A stretch of 64,000 bases of DNA from Bacteroidota bacterium (GCA_016722375.1 JADKJG010000003.1:1-64000); one strand, 5' to 3'; positions 16,238 to 25,099 are shown, numbered from the stretch's first letter. The notes: a model not told the origin generated them from the letters alone. Translations and numbers: made by a program.

Positions 16238-16624
16238 ATGGAAACGCTCACCACAGCAGGAGTTGAAATCAGGGTAGAGACTTTCTATCAATTTGCCGAA
16301 TCCAATTCGGCAAATGGCGAATTCATTCATTCTTACCGCATCACAATCAGCAACCACAATGCATTCACGGTACAGTTGCTTCGGCGCAAATGGGTGATTT
16401 TAGATTCCTATCGCGAGCTAAAGACGGTGGAAGGCGAAGGAGTGGTTGGTCGCCAACCCATTCTCTATCCCGGTGATTCTTATGAATATGTTTCGGGTTG
16501 CAATTTGCAGTCACCCATCGGACGTATGGATGGCATCTACATTTTTCAGAACAAACAAAGCGGAAAAGAGTTTGAAGTTAAGGTGCCTGTTTTTCGTTTG
16601 GAGGCACCGGAGATTCTCAATTAA
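16238..16624 (+). CDS. apaG: ApaG domain protein
   Basis: A 128-aa ApaG-type single domain of fibronectin-like beta fold. Fingerprint residues: VETFYQFAESNS, HSYRITISNHN, RKWVILDSYRE and EGVVGRQPILYPGDSYEYVSG with the G-x-G-x-x-P core. Linked to Co/Mg homeostasis and, in other bacteria, to Ap4A metabolism; the molecular role is unsettled. A 51-bp palindrome follows the stop by 18 bp. Confidence 0.92.
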   Translation: METLTTAGVEIRVETFYQFAESNSANGEFIHSYRITISNHNAFTVQLLRRKWVILDSYRELKTVEGEGVVGRQPILYPGDSYEYVSGCNLQSPIGRMDGIYIFQNKQSGKEFEVKVPVFRLEAPEILN

Positions 16625-16642
16625 AGTACGTAATAATTATTA

Positions 16643-16693
16643 AGTCAAACCATGCAGATTGAAAGTTAAACTTTCAATCTGCATGGTTTGACT
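16643..16693. repeat. 51-bp near-perfect palindrome, left copy
   Basis: Two 25-nt arms around a single central A (16668). Arm halves: AGTCAAACCATGCAG then ATTGAAAGTT; the other arm is the exact complement. It sits 18 bp after the apaG stop and 11 bp before the ATPase ATG. A second copy starts at the end of the ATPase gene. T-rich sequence follows, so it could end the apaG transcript. Confidence 0.9.
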
Positions 16694-16704
16694 ATTTTTA
16701 CAGA

Positions 16705-17862
16705 ATGATAGTTCGAGCGAAATACAGCGAAGCTCAACGGTTGCTGAAACACTTTCCGGCGGTGGCCATCGTAGGTCCCCGCCAATGCGGCAAGTCCACT
16801 ATGGCAAAACTTATTGCCAAGAACTATAAGGACTCGATCTATTTAGACCTTGAAAATCCCGACGACCGCGCAAAACTCACAGAGCCTACTCTTTTTCTGT
16901 CGCAAATGAAGGGGCGGCTGGTTTGTTTGGATGAAGTGCAGTTCATGCCTGACATTTTCAATGTGCTGCGCAGCCTGATAGACAAGCATAAAAGGAATGG
17001 ACAGTTTTTGCTTCTTGGCTCCGCCTCCCCTCATTTGTTGCGCCAATCATCCGAAACACTGGCGGGCAGAGTCGCGTATATGGAGTTAGCTCCTTTCACC
17101 TTGAAAGAGGTGAATGTGTCCAATACAAATCAGGAAAGAAAGTTGTGGTTACGAGGAGGCTTTCCGAAAAGCTACTTACCTCGTGTAGAACAAATCAGTA
17201 TGCTGTGGCGCAAAAATTTTATTCAGACCTTTTTAGAAAGAGACCTTTCAGTATTTGGTTTTAACGTGCCGTCTGAAAGCATGCGCCGGTTATGGCTGAT
17301 GTGCGCTCACCTTCATGGGCAGCCACTCAACTTATCTGCTCTCGGCAATTCGCTGGGGGTGAGCCACACTACTGCCGGTCATTATATTGAAGTGCTTTCG
17401 GGAACCTATATGCTCCAGAAAATTGAGCCGCATTTTGCAAATTTGGAAAAACGCCTCCGCAAAGCACCCAAACTATATGTGGCAGACAGCGGTATCTTAC
17501 ATGCGCTGCTGAATATTGAGAAATACGAAGATCTCATCACCCATCCTGTAGCGGGTTTTTCATGGGAGGGATATGTATTGCAGCAGATAAAAGGATCTTT
17601 GCCCGATTGGCAGGTTTCTTACATCGCTACCTCCAACCAAGCAGAGATTGATTTTATTTTGACCAAAGGAAAACGGACCATTGCCGTAGAATGTAAACTG
17701 TCCCAAGCTCCATCGGTTGGGCGCGGGTTCTATAGCATCACGCAGGAGCTAAAGATAAAAGAAGCGTTTGTGGTATGTCCCGTCAAGGATTCTTTTCCAC
17801 TCAATAAACACATCATTGCTACAAATATTCTAGGCTTGCTGGACAGTCTGAGTAAAAAATAA
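16705..17862 (+). CDS. AAA+ ATPase with C-terminal DUF4143 domain
   Basis: A 385-aa protein of the large AAA_14/DUF4143 family. Walker A is GPRQCGKST (24-32), Walker B is LVCLDEVQF (72-80), and GSASPHLLRQSSETLAGRVA holds sensor 1 and the usual arginine. The middle is a winged-helix region (LSALGNSLGVSHTTAGHYIE). The C-terminus has EIDFILTKGKRTIAVECK, a PD-(D/E)xK-like nuclease core. The family is very abundant in Bacteroidota, and its function is unknown; links to mobility and toxin-antitoxin behaviour have been suggested. It is the only gene between two copies of a long palindrome, and the right copy overlaps its stop codon. Confidence 0.9.
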   Translation: MIVRAKYSEAQRLLKHFPAVAIVGPRQCGKSTMAKLIAKNYKDSIYLDLENPDDRAKLTEPTLFLSQMKGRLVCLDEVQFMPDIFNVLRSLIDKHKRNGQFLLLGSASPHLLRQSSETLAGRVAYMELAPFTLKEVNVSNTNQERKLWLRGGFPKSYLPRVEQISMLWRKNFIQTFLERDLSVFGFNVPSESMRRLWLMCAHLHGQPLNLSALGNSLGVSHTTAGHYIEVLSGTYMLQKIEPHFANLEKRLRKAPKLYVADSGILHALLNIEKYEDLITHPVAGFSWEGYVLQQIKGSLPDWQVSYIATSNQAEIDFILTKGKRTIAVECKLSQAPSVGRGFYSITQELKIKEAFVVCPVKDSFPLNKHIIATNILGLLDSLSKK

Positions 17863-17903
17863 ACCATGCAGATTGAAAGTTTAACTTTCAATCTGCATGG
17901 TTT
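17861..17903. repeat. 43-bp palindrome, right copy
   Basis: Arms of 21 nt (AAACCATGCAGATTGAAAGT plus T) around a central T at 17882; the last two bases of the ATPase TAA form the first two of the arm. It matches the left copy (16643-16693) across the core, with the centre base complemented, as expected for an inverted copy. GACT continues to match on the right side. Confidence 0.9.
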
Positions 17904-18011
17904 GACTTTCTTACTGCGAAGGAAATTCATTGAAAGATATGTATGAGATTTCTGAAGCAATCTCCCATTGTGTAATTTGTAAATCAAAATTGCAATGACC
18001 AGCATCCATTA

Positions 18012-18046
18012 AAAAAGCCGTCCGATATTTATCGGGACGGCTTTTT
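18012..18046. terminator. strong bidirectional terminator
   Basis: AAAAAGCCGTCC (18012-18023) pairs with GGACGGCTTTTT (18035-18046), extended inside by GAT/ATC, giving A and T tracts on both sides. It serves the FN3 gene on the minus strand (stop 18069) and could end the ATPase transcript. Confidence 0.8.
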
Positions 18047-18068
18047 GTCGAATCAACCGTTAGACAGC

Positions 18069-18746
18069 TTAGTTGAAATTGATGCGAAGCGTGATCACAT
18101 CGCTAAACCCTTCATAACCTTCCGATGAAATAGTAGCCACGCGGAAATAGTACCGCTCCCCCAGAGTTAGATCAGCGATATCTACTTTCGCTTTTTTTGA
18201 AGTTTTGGCATTGGGCCACACAGACATCGTAATATCCTGCGTCCACTCAATCCAGTAACCCGAACTCTTTTCCACCTTCTTCCATCTAAGGGATACCTTG
18301 CCTGTTACTACCGTATTCTTTACTTCAACAGTTGCAGGCGCAGGCAGAATGCCTATGGGATTACGTGTTGCGCGCATCTCAAAACCACTGCTGAGCGCAA
18401 TCACCACATCGCCCATAGATATATGCTCTACATAAGTATAGAGTAGCGCCAGCAATCGCTTCAGTTCTTTGAGGCGGAGATTTCGTACCACCGTTTTAGA
18501 ACGCGCCCCGTCCATATCCGTCTGCGCCGCCTCCAGTGCATCAGTGGCCAAGATCAAATCTGCCAGAGTGGGATTAGGTATCGGGAAATTCGGGTTACCC
18601 GTCATCATGGTTATAATCCTCCGCGCCAGGATGATTATTTCTGCGACACTTTTGTTTTTAAGCCCCAGCTTGATGACGAAGAAAATAATAATGATGCCAA
18701 TGATTATACTGATTTGGCGGTTCAGATGTTGGTAATAGTGTTTCAT
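18069..18746 (-). CDS. membrane-anchored fibronectin type III protein
   Basis: A 225-aa protein. Residues 10-29 (ISIIIGIIIIFFVIKLGL) form an N-terminal membrane anchor without a clear cleavage site. Residues 50-125 are helical (DALEAAQTDMDGARSKTVVR ... LKRLLALLYTYVEHIS), like the DUF-type four-helix regions that precede FN3 domains in Bacteroidota. Residues 135-225 form an FN3 domain (VSLRWKKVEKSSGYWIEWTQ, LTLGERYYFRVATISSEGYE). Partner and role unknown. Divergent from the 19.6 kb operon across the second 21-bp array. Confidence 0.8.
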   Translation of the reverse strand: MKHYYQHLNRQISIIIGIIIIFFVIKLGLKNKSVAEIIILARRIITMMTGNPNFPIPNPTLADLILATDALEAAQTDMDGARSKTVVRNLRLKELKRLLALLYTYVEHISMGDVVIALSSGFEMRATRNPIGILPAPATVEVKNTVVTGKVSLRWKKVEKSSGYWIEWTQDITMSVWPNAKTSKKAKVDIADLTLGERYYFRVATISSEGYEGFSDVITLRINFN

Positions 18747-18991
18747 GTTTAAATTTTTTTAGTTTATGAATAAATAATTATAACTCATAGAACGCAAAAC
18801 ATGAAAAAAAGTTACAAATGGCAACTTACACTTCACCTATTTTTGTTCAATTTTCATTGACAAAAAATATTTTAAAAAAAATTTCATTTCATATATTCTA
18901 TAACTTGAAAATGGCGATTCTAGGGTCTGTAAAAACAAAAATTTGTTTTAGTATATGGACGATATATCTGTGTTATTTAACCCAATAAGCG

Positions 18992-19285
18992 TGTATCATC
19001 ACTGTACCAGCCAATAACGCCTCATTATACATTATAAAGCCCCTGAAGTCATGTATATTGCTAGAAAAGCAGCGTATAAAGGCAGAATATACGTGTATAA
19101 AGCCCCTGAAATCATGTATATAGCCACAAAAGCAGCGTATAAAGGCTGAATATACGAGGGGAAAGCCTCAATATACACGGATATCGTCTCAATATACATG
19201 TATATTGAGGCTATATACCTGACTATTCACACATTATACCGGTATAAAAGGGCGATATACAGGTATAATCCTGCCGATGCAAAGG
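18992..19285. repeat. 21-bp tandem array 2
   Basis: Fourteen 21-bp units in strict register. The core form is ATAAAGCCTGAATATAC plus four variable bases. There is a higher-order 63-bp period: units at 19034-19096 and 19097-19159 match at 56 of 63 positions. Units 8 and 9 meet head to head in a perfect 22-bp palindrome at 19188-19209 (arm CTCAATATACA), so the motif is inverted from there without losing register. The remaining gap sequence (18747-18991 and 19286-19634) shows no gene. Confidence 0.85.
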
Positions 19286-19634
19286 AGCAAAAATGATGCC
19301 AGCAAAAATTTTCTGGGGGTAAGCGGTAACCTTTAGGTGGGTATCAAACACCCCATGTACAGTCAAATTTAATTCAAAAATGTGAGTTAGGGGAATGCTT
19401 TTAAACTAAATCTTTACTATTCTTGCAACGATTCATCAAACACCATCAAAAGCAAGAACGGAAAGGAGCACAACCGGAATTGCGGAGAATGACATAAAAT
19501 AATTTATAAACCAAACATTATGAAACGTGTCCCGTTTATTTTGGGCTGACACACGAACCAGCCAAATACAAACAGACAACAGCCGAACTAGTCAGTTAAA
19601 ATAAGAGTATTAATAGCACCCTTTAATTTTTTAT

Positions 19635-19811
19635 ATGAATGAACAAGAAATAGAAGAATTAGAAAAATGGGTAGAGGCCCAAATTGTAATTGCCAAAAAC
19701 GATAAAAAAGAAGCTGTAGATTCAAAAGATTTAAGTCGGGAATCTTACCAACTTGGCAAATTAGATACATATTGGGAAGTATTAAAAAAACTAAACCAAA
19801 AAATAGAATGA
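19635..19811 (+). CDS. small acidic protein (58 aa) leading the exported-protein operon
   Basis: ATG 19635 opens MNEQEIEELEKWVEAQIVIA, then DLSRESYQLGKLDTYWEVLK. The sequence is a charged helical pair with no signal peptide. Its TGA overlaps the next gene's ATG by 4 bp (ATGA at 19808-19811), which strongly supports translation. I do not recognise the family; coupling suggests a translational leader or a cytosolic partner. Confidence 0.6.
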   Translation: MNEQEIEELEKWVEAQIVIAKNDKKEAVDSKDLSRESYQLGKLDTYWEVLKKLNQKIE

Positions 19812-21478
19812 AACAGCTATTTGCTACATTAACAGCCCTATATTTTTGCGCCTTTTCCTTTGCCCAGGATAAACCGGTAACCGTGATTGGCGATGGCGAT
19901 GGGGCTAATAAAACTATTGCGACAAACCAAGCATTGCGCAATTGCATTGAAAAATCAATGGGTGCTTTTTTAAGTTCAAGCACCACAGTAATAAATGATT
20001 CTCTTGCTAAAGATGAGATAGTAACCATAGCTTCCGGCAATATAGTGTCATACGAGGTGCTGTCAGAGGTAAGCACAAATAACAACTACAGCGTTTCCGT
20101 TTCCGCACTAATTTCTCCTGAAAAATTAGTGCAGGTGCTAAATTCTAAGGGGTATAGTTTCGAACTAAACGGTGGGGTATATGCTCAAAATATTTTAAAG
20201 GAAAAATTTTATACAACGCAAGAACGACCTGCCTTAGAGAACTTTATAGCAACCTGGGAAAAAATTCCTCTGTTTGACTTTGAAGTTGCTTTGCTTGAAC
20301 CAAAGGTAATCTCAGGATATTGCAAACGTGACTTTAGCCCCAAATTGAACAATGTGGATAATCTCCAGATGACGGAAGTTGGCAATAAATACATTGAACA
20401 AAATAAAAACGTTTTAGACTGGTACAGGATTAACTCAATAGCAGTTGCAAAAGGAATTAAAGAGAAATATGATGTCAATATTGGAGGAGTTAAAAACTTG
20501 CGTCAATCACTTGGTAACAATGGCGGTCAAGAAAATTGGCATAATGGACTAACTGATGGTTATGTAATATTCGCGGTAATTACACCGAAATTTCGACAAG
20601 AATATATTTCTTTTGTTAAAGCTCTTTTGAATTTGCTATCCTCAATTTCCATTAAGGATTTAGCTAATTATAACGCTCTTAACAAAGGATCTCAACAAAT
20701 ATTTATACCAGCAGATGCCATCGCTGGCGGGGTTGATATTTCAAAGTATCCGCAATTCACACAACCACTAAATAATAGGCAAGAAAGGGAGTGTGTAGTA
20801 TTTTCGTTGAGGAGCAATAAAAATCTTGATTTGTTCGAAAAGCTAAGCAAAATGGTAAATGTGAAATCCTCTGGCTTAAATATTTCTTCTGCATTGTTTA
20901 ATAACCTAAAAACAGTTCCGCAAGTATTTGGGGATAGTTATCCTTTTATAAACACTGATTATTCATTCCATATCCCCCCAGACATCATGATTTACCCTTT
21001 TTATGCAACCGCTGGTCCTCAATCATTACAATTTAGTGCGGATCAGATCATCTCATCTAAAATAATGGCCATCTATTTAACTTTGGATGAGTTGCAAGCT
21101 TTGAAAAAACTAGAATTCAGTTCAACTGATGGGAGCGGAATTATTACACCGGGCGAGAAAAAGGGACTTATGGGGGTCAAAATTGTTGATATAGACGCTG
21201 CATTGATTGAGCAGATTAATCAAAAAAAAGATAGTAAGTCGAAATATTTAAAAAACGATACAAAAGGTATTTATATAAACGAAGTAATAGAGGGGAGCGC
21301 GGCATACGAGGCAGGCATACGCAATGGCGATATAATTACTAAGTTAAACGGCGAGGATGATTTAACGACTGCCATTCACTTTGAGAAATTTAAAAAGTTT
21401 CATTCAGGTGATGAAATTAGTTTAACTGTACAGCAATGGCAGGGTGGAGAAAAGACTTTTAAGGTTAAATTGAAATAA
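19808..21478 (+). CDS. exported LPP20/FlgT-like protein with C-terminal PDZ domain
   Basis: The start at ATG 19808 (556 aa) gives a signal peptide MKQLFATLTALYFCAFSFAQ. The first 110 residues (ANKTIATNQALRNCIEKSMG ... IVTIASGNIVSYEVLSEVST) have the helix-plus-strand layout of LPP20/FlgT N-domains, in which an Ala-rich helix with a conserved Ala-Leu-Arg run is followed by a stress-like beta sheet. The last 85 residues form a PDZ domain (GIYINEVIEGSAAYEAGIRN then GDIITKLNGEDD). No protease motif in between, so this is probably a periplasmic scaffold rather than a DegP-type enzyme. First large gene of a seven-gene run. Confidence 0.8.
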   Translation: MKQLFATLTALYFCAFSFAQDKPVTVIGDGDGANKTIATNQALRNCIEKSMGAFLSSSTTVINDSLAKDEIVTIASGNIVSYEVLSEVSTNNNYSVSVSALISPEKLVQVLNSKGYSFELNGGVYAQNILKEKFYTTQERPALENFIATWEKIPLFDFEVALLEPKVISGYCKRDFSPKLNNVDNLQMTEVGNKYIEQNKNVLDWYRINSIAVAKGIKEKYDVNIGGVKNLRQSLGNNGGQENWHNGLTDGYVIFAVITPKFRQEYISFVKALLNLLSSISIKDLANYNALNKGSQQIFIPADAIAGGVDISKYPQFTQPLNNRQERECVVFSLRSNKNLDLFEKLSKMVNVKSSGLNISSALFNNLKTVPQVFGDSYPFINTDYSFHIPPDIMIYPFYATAGPQSLQFSADQIISSKIMAIYLTLDELQALKKLEFSSTDGSGIITPGEKKGLMGVKIVDIDAALIEQINQKKDSKSKYLKNDTKGIYINEVIEGSAAYEAGIRNGDIITKLNGEDDLTTAIHFEKFKKFHSGDEISLTVQQWQGGEKTFKVKLK

Positions 21479-21480
21479 GC

Positions 21481-21738
21481 ATGTTTAAACTACATTTTAA
21501 TGACAAAGAAGGCAAGCAAGATGTCCTTTATTTATTTTTAGTATCAGCGCCTAACAATCAATGCACTTTTACTTGCCTAAATAGAGATTTCAGCAAAGTT
21601 GAGGCCTCTACGACAATAAGCACCGCTGATGTTTACCAAAACATTCTGCGCATAATAAAACCCCTTGGAGAATATAGTGGTTTTGAAGGAATTCTACCAG
21701 ACCCAGAAATGGGAAAGTGGATGGAGCTATCGAAATAA
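21481..21738 (+). CDS. hypothetical protein (85 aa)
   Basis: Starts 3 bp after the PDZ gene's stop. FKLHFNDKEGKQDVLYLFLV and SAPNNQCTFTCLNRDFSKVE suggest a small beta-rich domain; no signal peptide and no known family. The tight spacing is the main evidence that it is a gene. Confidence 0.6.
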   Translation: MFKLHFNDKEGKQDVLYLFLVSAPNNQCTFTCLNRDFSKVEASTTISTADVYQNILRIIKPLGEYSGFEGILPDPEMGKWMELSK

Positions 21739-21797
21739 TATTTATGCGAATTGATATGGTGCAGGTGATGAGTGTTGAAGTTACAAAAAAATAAATT

Positions 21798-22040
21798 ATG
21801 GGAACAACAGATAAAACAAAGCAAAAGGAAATTAGTAATGATGATCTATTGAAAGAATATGATGCAACGATCGCGGCTGGTTATGCAAAATTTGAAAAGA
21901 GTATAAAACAAAAGATTGGTGAGAATGAAATGAGTGAGAAAATAATTATCATAAATAATGATTTAAATAAGGTAGGTAGAGAAAATTTTATCCAAAGATT
22001 AAAAGATAGCCCTTTAGTAAAAAGCATAATTAAAAAATAA
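21798..22040 (+). CDS. hypothetical protein (80 aa)
   Basis: A charged, helical cytosolic protein (DDLLKEYDATIAAGYAKFEK, then EMSEKIIIINNDLNKVGREN) ending in a Lys-rich tail. It stops 1 bp before the next ATG. No family recognised. Its role may be like that of the 58-aa protein at the head of the operon, a small soluble partner of exported products. Confidence 0.6.
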   Translation: MGTTDKTKQKEISNDDLLKEYDATIAAGYAKFEKSIKQKIGENEMSEKIIIINNDLNKVGRENFIQRLKDSPLVKSIIKK

Positions 22041-22041
22041 G

Positions 22042-22548
22042 ATGAAACACTCAAAACCCACTAAAGCTATCCTCCGTTTTCTACTGGCTCTTTGCTTATT
22101 GTCCTTTGCGCCTAGCAAAAGGTCATACCAAACAGAATGTGTTTCATTAGCAACCGAGGGATACGTCACGCTAAAAATATGGGACATTCAAAAGGGAAAC
22201 TCATACCAACAGGAACAAGCCCGCAAAGATGCTATTGATGCACTTTTATTTTCCGGCATTGCCGGAAACAATGGATGCACCACCCAAAAACCCATCTTAT
22301 CCTCAGCCACTGAAATAGAGCAGTTTCAAAAAATAGAAAAAGACTTCTTTAGTAAAAACGGAGTTTGGGCAAACTATACTCGCGAATCAAATACAGAAAC
22401 AACAGTTCCTTCCAGTATTGGCGATAAAAATTGGAAAGTATATCGTGTTTCCGTTGCCAAAAATTTATTGCGCAAATATTTAGAAGAGGGAAAAATAATC
22501 GCCGCAGAAGAAAAAGTAATAATCAAATCACTCAAAACCGGGTTTTAA
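22042..22548 (+). CDS. exported hypothetical protein
   Basis: A 168-aa protein with an N-terminal hydrophobic stretch (AILRFLLALCLLSFAPS) that can act as a signal peptide. The mature part begins with ECVSLATEGYVTLKIWDIQK and an ARKDAIDALLFSGIAG helix, a pattern seen in Bacteroidota proteins encoded near DUF6175 genes. The Ala-rich helix with ARKDAI resembles the LPP20-type helix of the PDZ protein upstream. Function unknown. Confidence 0.65.
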   Translation: MKHSKPTKAILRFLLALCLLSFAPSKRSYQTECVSLATEGYVTLKIWDIQKGNSYQQEQARKDAIDALLFSGIAGNNGCTTQKPILSSATEIEQFQKIEKDFFSKNGVWANYTRESNTETTVPSSIGDKNWKVYRVSVAKNLLRKYLEEGKIIAAEEKVIIKSLKTGF

Positions 22549-22557
22549 TTTTAAAGC

Positions 22558-23505
22558 ATGAAAAAAATCTTATTGTTTCTCTCGTGCCTGACGCTATCAG
22601 GTGCCGCCATAGCTCAAGCCAAAAAACCAACGCTTATGGTGTTGCCAAGCGATAATTGGTGTAACCAACGCTATTTTATGACTGAGTTTGATAATCAGGG
22701 CACCAAACAAAAAGTGCCCGATTATAAAATGGCTTTTCAGGAAGATGTGGAGATAGGGCAGGTCATAAGTAAAATTGGCGCCCTCATGATAGACAAAGGC
22801 TTCCCGTTGAAGGATGCGGAGCAAGAATTAAAGGCAATAGAAGCCAGAACTGCTGAAGATAACATGACATCCAGCACCACAAGTGGCTCATCTATCTCTG
22901 AAAGCCCATTGGATAAATTAAAAAACAAAGCTAAGGCAGATATCATTATTCAGATTTGGTGGAAAGTGAATAAAACAGATCAGGGTAAATCGGTATCATT
23001 TATACTTGAAGGGTTTGACGCTTACACCAGTAAAAGAATTGCATCATCCACCGGCAACGGCACTCCATCCGATAAAGATATTGTACCTGTTCTATTGCAA
23101 AATGCAATACTGGCGAATATTGATCCTTTCGTTGCTCAACTGCAATCACACTTTGATGATATGTTTCTTAATGGCAGAGAAGTTTTGCTGACCGTAAAAA
23201 AATGGGATAGCTGGGATAAGAATTTTGAGACAGAAATAGATGGCAAAGAAATTACAGACTATATCAATTCATGGATGCAAGAAAACACTGTGAAGGGCAG
23301 ATTTAATATGAGCGATGCTACTGAAAATAAAATAAAATTCGATCAGGTAAGGATTCCGTTATATGATAAAAACAATCAGGCGCTTGATGCCAGACAATTC
23401 GCCAAGGGGCTACAAAAATATTTAAAAGCAGCACCCTTCACTTATGAGGTAAAACTTATGACCCGCGGTCTTGGTGAAGCTATTTTAGTTGTTGGTGAAA
23501 AATAA
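22558..23505 (+). CDS. DUF6175-like exported protein
   Basis: A 315-aa protein with signal peptide MKKILLFLSCLTLSGAAIAQ. The segments KKPTLMVLPSDNWCNQRYFM, then QGTKQKVPDYKMAFQEDVEI and IGALMIDKGFPLKDAEQEL match what I remember of DUF6175 of Bacteroides; ADIIIQIWWKV and ILEGFDAYTSKRIASSTG are the predicted beta core. Family function unknown, presumably periplasmic or outer-membrane associated. Follows the previous gene by 9 bp and precedes the next by 9 bp. Confidence 0.7.
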   Translation: MKKILLFLSCLTLSGAAIAQAKKPTLMVLPSDNWCNQRYFMTEFDNQGTKQKVPDYKMAFQEDVEIGQVISKIGALMIDKGFPLKDAEQELKAIEARTAEDNMTSSTTSGSSISESPLDKLKNKAKADIIIQIWWKVNKTDQGKSVSFILEGFDAYTSKRIASSTGNGTPSDKDIVPVLLQNAILANIDPFVAQLQSHFDDMFLNGREVLLTVKKWDSWDKNFETEIDGKEITDYINSWMQENTVKGRFNMSDATENKIKFDQVRIPLYDKNNQALDARQFAKGLQKYLKAAPFTYEVKLMTRGLGEAILVVGEK

Positions 23506-23514
23506 AAAATAGCA

Positions 23515-24561
23515 ATGAATAAAACAGCCTTAATAACTGTCCTGCTTAGTCTCTTTGCGTCCTATGCCAAAAGCCAGGCTAAATTAGATGACTTTGGTCG
23601 CATCGTTTTGAATACCTATTTGTCCGAAAAGATAAACCTGCCGGGGGAATCAAAGAAATTATTGGAAACCAAGTTAAACCAAATTACCAGCAATAATGGT
23701 ATGGGCGGCAGCGCGGCTAATCCGAGATTTATTATTACCGCGGTAGTAAATATTGGTACCAAGGACATTATTCCCGGACCCCCTCAAATGATTGCTCAGA
23801 ATTTTTCTCTTACCCTATTTGTTGGTGATGCAATTGAAGATAAGGTATTCAGCAATACTTCAATATCATTAAAAGGTGTAGGCACCAATGAGAACAAAGC
23901 TTTCATTGATGCTCTAAAAAATATTAATCCTAAGAATAAAGAAGTCGCTGCTTTTGTTGAGGAAGCTAAAAATAAAATTATCGCTTACTATGCTACCAAA
24001 TGTGATTTTCTTATTAAAGAATCTCAAACACTTCGAAATCAGGGCAAATTCGATGAATCAATTTACAAATTATCTCTTGTGCCCGAAGTTTGTCAGTCTT
24101 GTTATTTCAAATGCTTAGACACCCTTTCGACTATCTACCAGCAAAAGATAAATGCTGATTGTAGGGAGAAGCTGACCAAAGCTAAATCTATTTGGATGGC
24201 TGAACAAAGCCCAAGTGGTGCTGAAAAAACAGGGGATATATTGAGCGAAATTAATCCAATGTCTAACTGTCAGCCCGAAGTGGCTGCGTTTATTAAAAAT
24301 ATAGATGCAAAACTTAAGGCGGATGAAAAAGAACGCTGGCAATTTAAAATGAAGCAATATGCTGACAATGTAGCCAAGGAAAAGGAGCAGACCAGAATTG
24401 CCGAACAACAAGCAATTAGAAATGATGCATTACAGGATAAACAAGCTGCTCGTAATTTAGAATTAGATAAAATCCGAGTTAGTGCCTATCGCGATGTAGC
24501 CGTAAAATATGCCGAAAATCAACCTAAGACCGTAACCTATAACAATATTTATTGGAGATAA
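23515..24561 (+). CDS. exported hypothetical protein with coiled-coil tail
   Basis: A 348-aa protein with a signal peptide (MNKTALITVLLSLFASYAKS). The mature N-terminal half is a beta-rich domain (PRFIITAVVNIGTKDIIPGP, NFSLTLFVGDAIEDKVFSNT). Residues 160-215 resemble a TPR-like pair with CQSCYFKC, and the last 90 residues are a charged coiled coil (EKERWQFKMKQYADNVAKEK). In Bacteroidota this LPP20-like layout sits with DUF6175 genes. Function unknown; its last 10 bp overlap the start of the next frame. Confidence 0.65.
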   Translation: MNKTALITVLLSLFASYAKSQAKLDDFGRIVLNTYLSEKINLPGESKKLLETKLNQITSNNGMGGSAANPRFIITAVVNIGTKDIIPGPPQMIAQNFSLTLFVGDAIEDKVFSNTSISLKGVGTNENKAFIDALKNINPKNKEVAAFVEEAKNKIIAYYATKCDFLIKESQTLRNQGKFDESIYKLSLVPEVCQSCYFKCLDTLSTIYQQKINADCREKLTKAKSIWMAEQSPSGAEKTGDILSEINPMSNCQPEVAAFIKNIDAKLKADEKERWQFKMKQYADNVAKEKEQTRIAEQQAIRNDALQDKQAARNLELDKIRVSAYRDVAVKYAENQPKTVTYNNIYWR

Positions 24562-24563
24562 TT

Positions 24564-25043
24564 ATGAAACAAACATTTCTGCAGTTTTTCGCAATCGTAA
24601 CACTGGTTACTACTTCCACTGCCGGTTATGGCCAAGGATTTAATGAAGACAAAACAACGTTGGCCAATTTCATAAAACGTATGTATAACTCTTCTCCTTT
24701 TGAGGGGGTAAAAATTATAGAAGACTACAATGCCAAATATATTGTTTCACTAGTCATCTTGGAGAAAGCAAAATATCCTAATTCATCTACATTAAATAGA
24801 GTTGCTAATGTAAAAGCTCGTAGCAACGCCAATATCTTTGTGAACGGCTCGTCCATAACATCCGACATGGTTATTAGAACCACAGAGGTTAAGGACTCCG
24901 CCAAAACCTCTTTGACAACAATGGAAGAAACAATAAAAGAAAATGCCAACGGCTTTGTAGAAGGTATGGAACTTTTAAATTCTTTTGACATTGACGAGGG
25001 TTCAAGATTTGTGTACATTGTGTATCGCGAACTGAAAAAATAA
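24564..25043 (+). CDS. exported hypothetical protein, last of the operon
   Basis: ATG 24564 follows the previous stop by 2 bp and gives 159 aa with a signal peptide ending GYG. The body (EGVKIIEDYNAKYIVSLVIL ... VKDSAKTSLTTMEETIKENA) is alpha/beta and ends with RFVYIVYRELKK, the same kind of amphipathic edge strand that ends LPP20-type domains. No known family. A strong terminator follows, marking the 3' end of the run that began at 19635. Confidence 0.65.
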   Translation: MKQTFLQFFAIVTLVTTSTAGYGQGFNEDKTTLANFIKRMYNSSPFEGVKIIEDYNAKYIVSLVILEKAKYPNSSTLNRVANVKARSNANIFVNGSSITSDMVIRTTEVKDSAKTSLTTMEETIKENANGFVEGMELLNSFDIDEGSRFVYIVYRELKK

Positions 25044-25073
25044 AGGATAAGACCCACACCCTAATTATTAAAC

Positions 25074-25099
25074 AGCCGGTACGTGAAAACGTACCGGCT
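25074..25099 (+). terminator. intrinsic terminator of the exported-protein operon
   Basis: An 11-bp perfect stem (AGCCGGTACGT with ACGTACCGGCT) closed by a GAAA tetraloop and followed by TTTTTTT. Confidence 0.9.
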
